Origin: Acidobacteriota bacterium
GTDB lineage: Bacteria; Acidobacteriota; Terriglobia; Acidoferrales; UBA7541
Reading direction: 5' to 3'
Length of the DNA: 5,888 nt
NCBI GenBank assembly: GCA_019239815.1
Contig: JAFAZL010000830.1
Coordinates: 1-5,888 of the forward strand
Of this stretch, positions 5,314 through 5,888 are shown in pieces. A program made the position numbers and the translations under genes. Position 1 is the stretch's first letter, and every line of letters starts with the position of its first letter. Below the pieces are notes generated by a model that ran no database searches, was not told the DNA's origin, and saw nothing but the letters and a program-made list of their open reading frames with translations.

Positions 5314-5356
5314 CGGCCGCCAAACTGCTATTGCTTCTGCCCTTCCACGGCGGCCG
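5314..5356. terminator. Weak candidate convergent-end hairpin
   Basis: CGGCCGCC (5314-5321) is complementary to GGCGGCCG (5349-5356) across a 27-nt loop spanning the minus-strand gene's stop codon. It lies between two convergent genes, where a shared bidirectional terminator would be expected. The loop is long and no strong T-tract follows on either strand, so termination is doubtful. Confidence 0.25.
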
Positions 5357-5888
5357 TCTTGATTACCGTGATATTGTATGCCTTGTCGTCGCGATCCTGC
5401 ACCGTGACCTTCTCTCCTTGTTTTTTCTCTTCGAACGGTTTCAGGAAGTCAGGGTCTTCCCACGCGCCGTCTTCGACTTCATCCCAACTGTAGAGGGCGT
5501 AGTCGCCGGGAGCGATCTGGCTGATCTTGAACGCGCCGTGTTGATCGGTCCGTTCGGTTCTGTAAAGGTCGTGGCGATCTCTGTGCTTCGCGTCGGGCAC
5601 CAGCACGACCCAAACCCCAACGACTGGCAGCCCATTGTCGTCCGTGACCGTACCCTCGACCCGCGCGCCATGAGCGCTCAACGTGATTTCGAGCGTCGCG
5701 TTCGACCCCGCGTGTGGTGTGAATCCCTGTTCGAGCACATCGACACCGCCGTAGTCCACCGCCTTGACGTAGCCGCTCTTCTCCAAGCCGTGAAACTCGA
5801 TGCGCATCGCGCTGTCGGAAAGCTGATTCCATGTAAATGAGCCGTCGCGGTCCACGCGCGCAAAGCCGGCGCTCAGTTCGCTCTGACC
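5328..5888 (-). CDS. Carboxypeptidase regulatory-like domain protein, C-terminal part, cut by right edge
   Basis: The minus-strand frame is open from the right edge (first visible codons G-Q-S-E-L) to TAG at 5330-5328, giving 186 residues of a longer protein. A GTG at 5855 is not a likely start because the same frame continues upstream in coherent sequence. Visible residues about 75-140 (GARVEGTVTDDNGLPVVG, then VWVVLVPD, RTDQHGAFKISQIAPGDYAL) are a carboxypeptidase-regulatory-like (prealbumin-like, Ig-type beta-sandwich) repeat. The preceding piece (DGSFTWNQL, then YVKAVDYGGVD) looks like the end of another such repeat. A charged segment and a short YNITVI strand end the protein. Acidobacteria carry many exported proteins with these domains, alone or before TonB-dependent barrels; no barrel follows here. 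The role is probably surface or periplasmic, binding unknown partners. It converges with the MBL gene. Confidence 0.8.
   Translation of the reverse strand, partial: GQSELSAGFARVDRDGSFTWNQLSDSAMRIEFHGLEKSGYVKAVDYGGVDVLEQGFTPHAGSNATLEITLSAHGARVEGTVTDDNGLPVVGVWVVLVPDAKHRDRHDLYRTERTDQHGAFKISQIAPGDYALYSWDEVEDGAWEDPDFLKPFEEKKQGEKVTVQDRDDKAYNITVIKTAAVEGQKQ

Overview
The window looks like a chromosomal segment from a soil-type Acidobacteriota (Terriglobia-like) or close relative. This is an inference from moderately high GC, short intergenic gaps, and the mix of families: an exported carboxypeptidase-regulatory-like domain protein, a PQQ-type sugar dehydrogenase fused to cytochrome c, an exported MBL-fold lactonase-like protein, a glycine-rich RRM protein and a bacterial L13e-like protein. 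No phage, plasmid, IS, CRISPR or tRNA/rRNA signal was seen.

Layout, left to right. (1) The N-terminal 44 codons of an acyl-CoA synthetase (AMP-binding) run off the left edge on the minus strand (132 to 1). (2) A 342-bp divergent intergenic region (133-474) holds a 9-bp tandem repeat and a foldable leader in front of (3) a GTG-started RRM RNA-binding protein with an RGG-like, Gly-rich tail (475-894). (4) About 700 bp without a convincing gene (895-1579/1630) is rich in short repeats and hairpins. (5) It precedes a 91-aa protein that resembles eukaryotic ribosomal protein eL13 (1631-1906). (6) A small four-TM membrane protein of unknown function follows (1969-2469). (7) Next is a membrane-anchored PQQ-type sugar/sorbosone dehydrogenase with a C-terminal haem c domain (2573-4351). 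(8) A strong hairpin-T-tract terminator (4379-4417) comes only 12 nt before (9) an exported AHL-lactonase-family MBL-fold hydrolase (4430-5299). (10) Convergent to it, on the minus strand, is the C-terminal part of a carboxypeptidase-regulatory-like domain protein that runs off the right edge (5888 to 5328).

Functional logic. The two genes on the left are divergent and probably independent: lipid/acyl activation and RNA binding. The dehydrogenase and MBL hydrolase both act outside the cytoplasm and share an orientation, but the terminator between them argues against simple co-transcription. The most unusual items are the two eukaryote-flavoured RNA-associated proteins (RRM-RGG and L13e-like) lying within 1.5 kb, and the structured, gene-poor DNA between them. 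No defence system or multi-gene novel system is evident.
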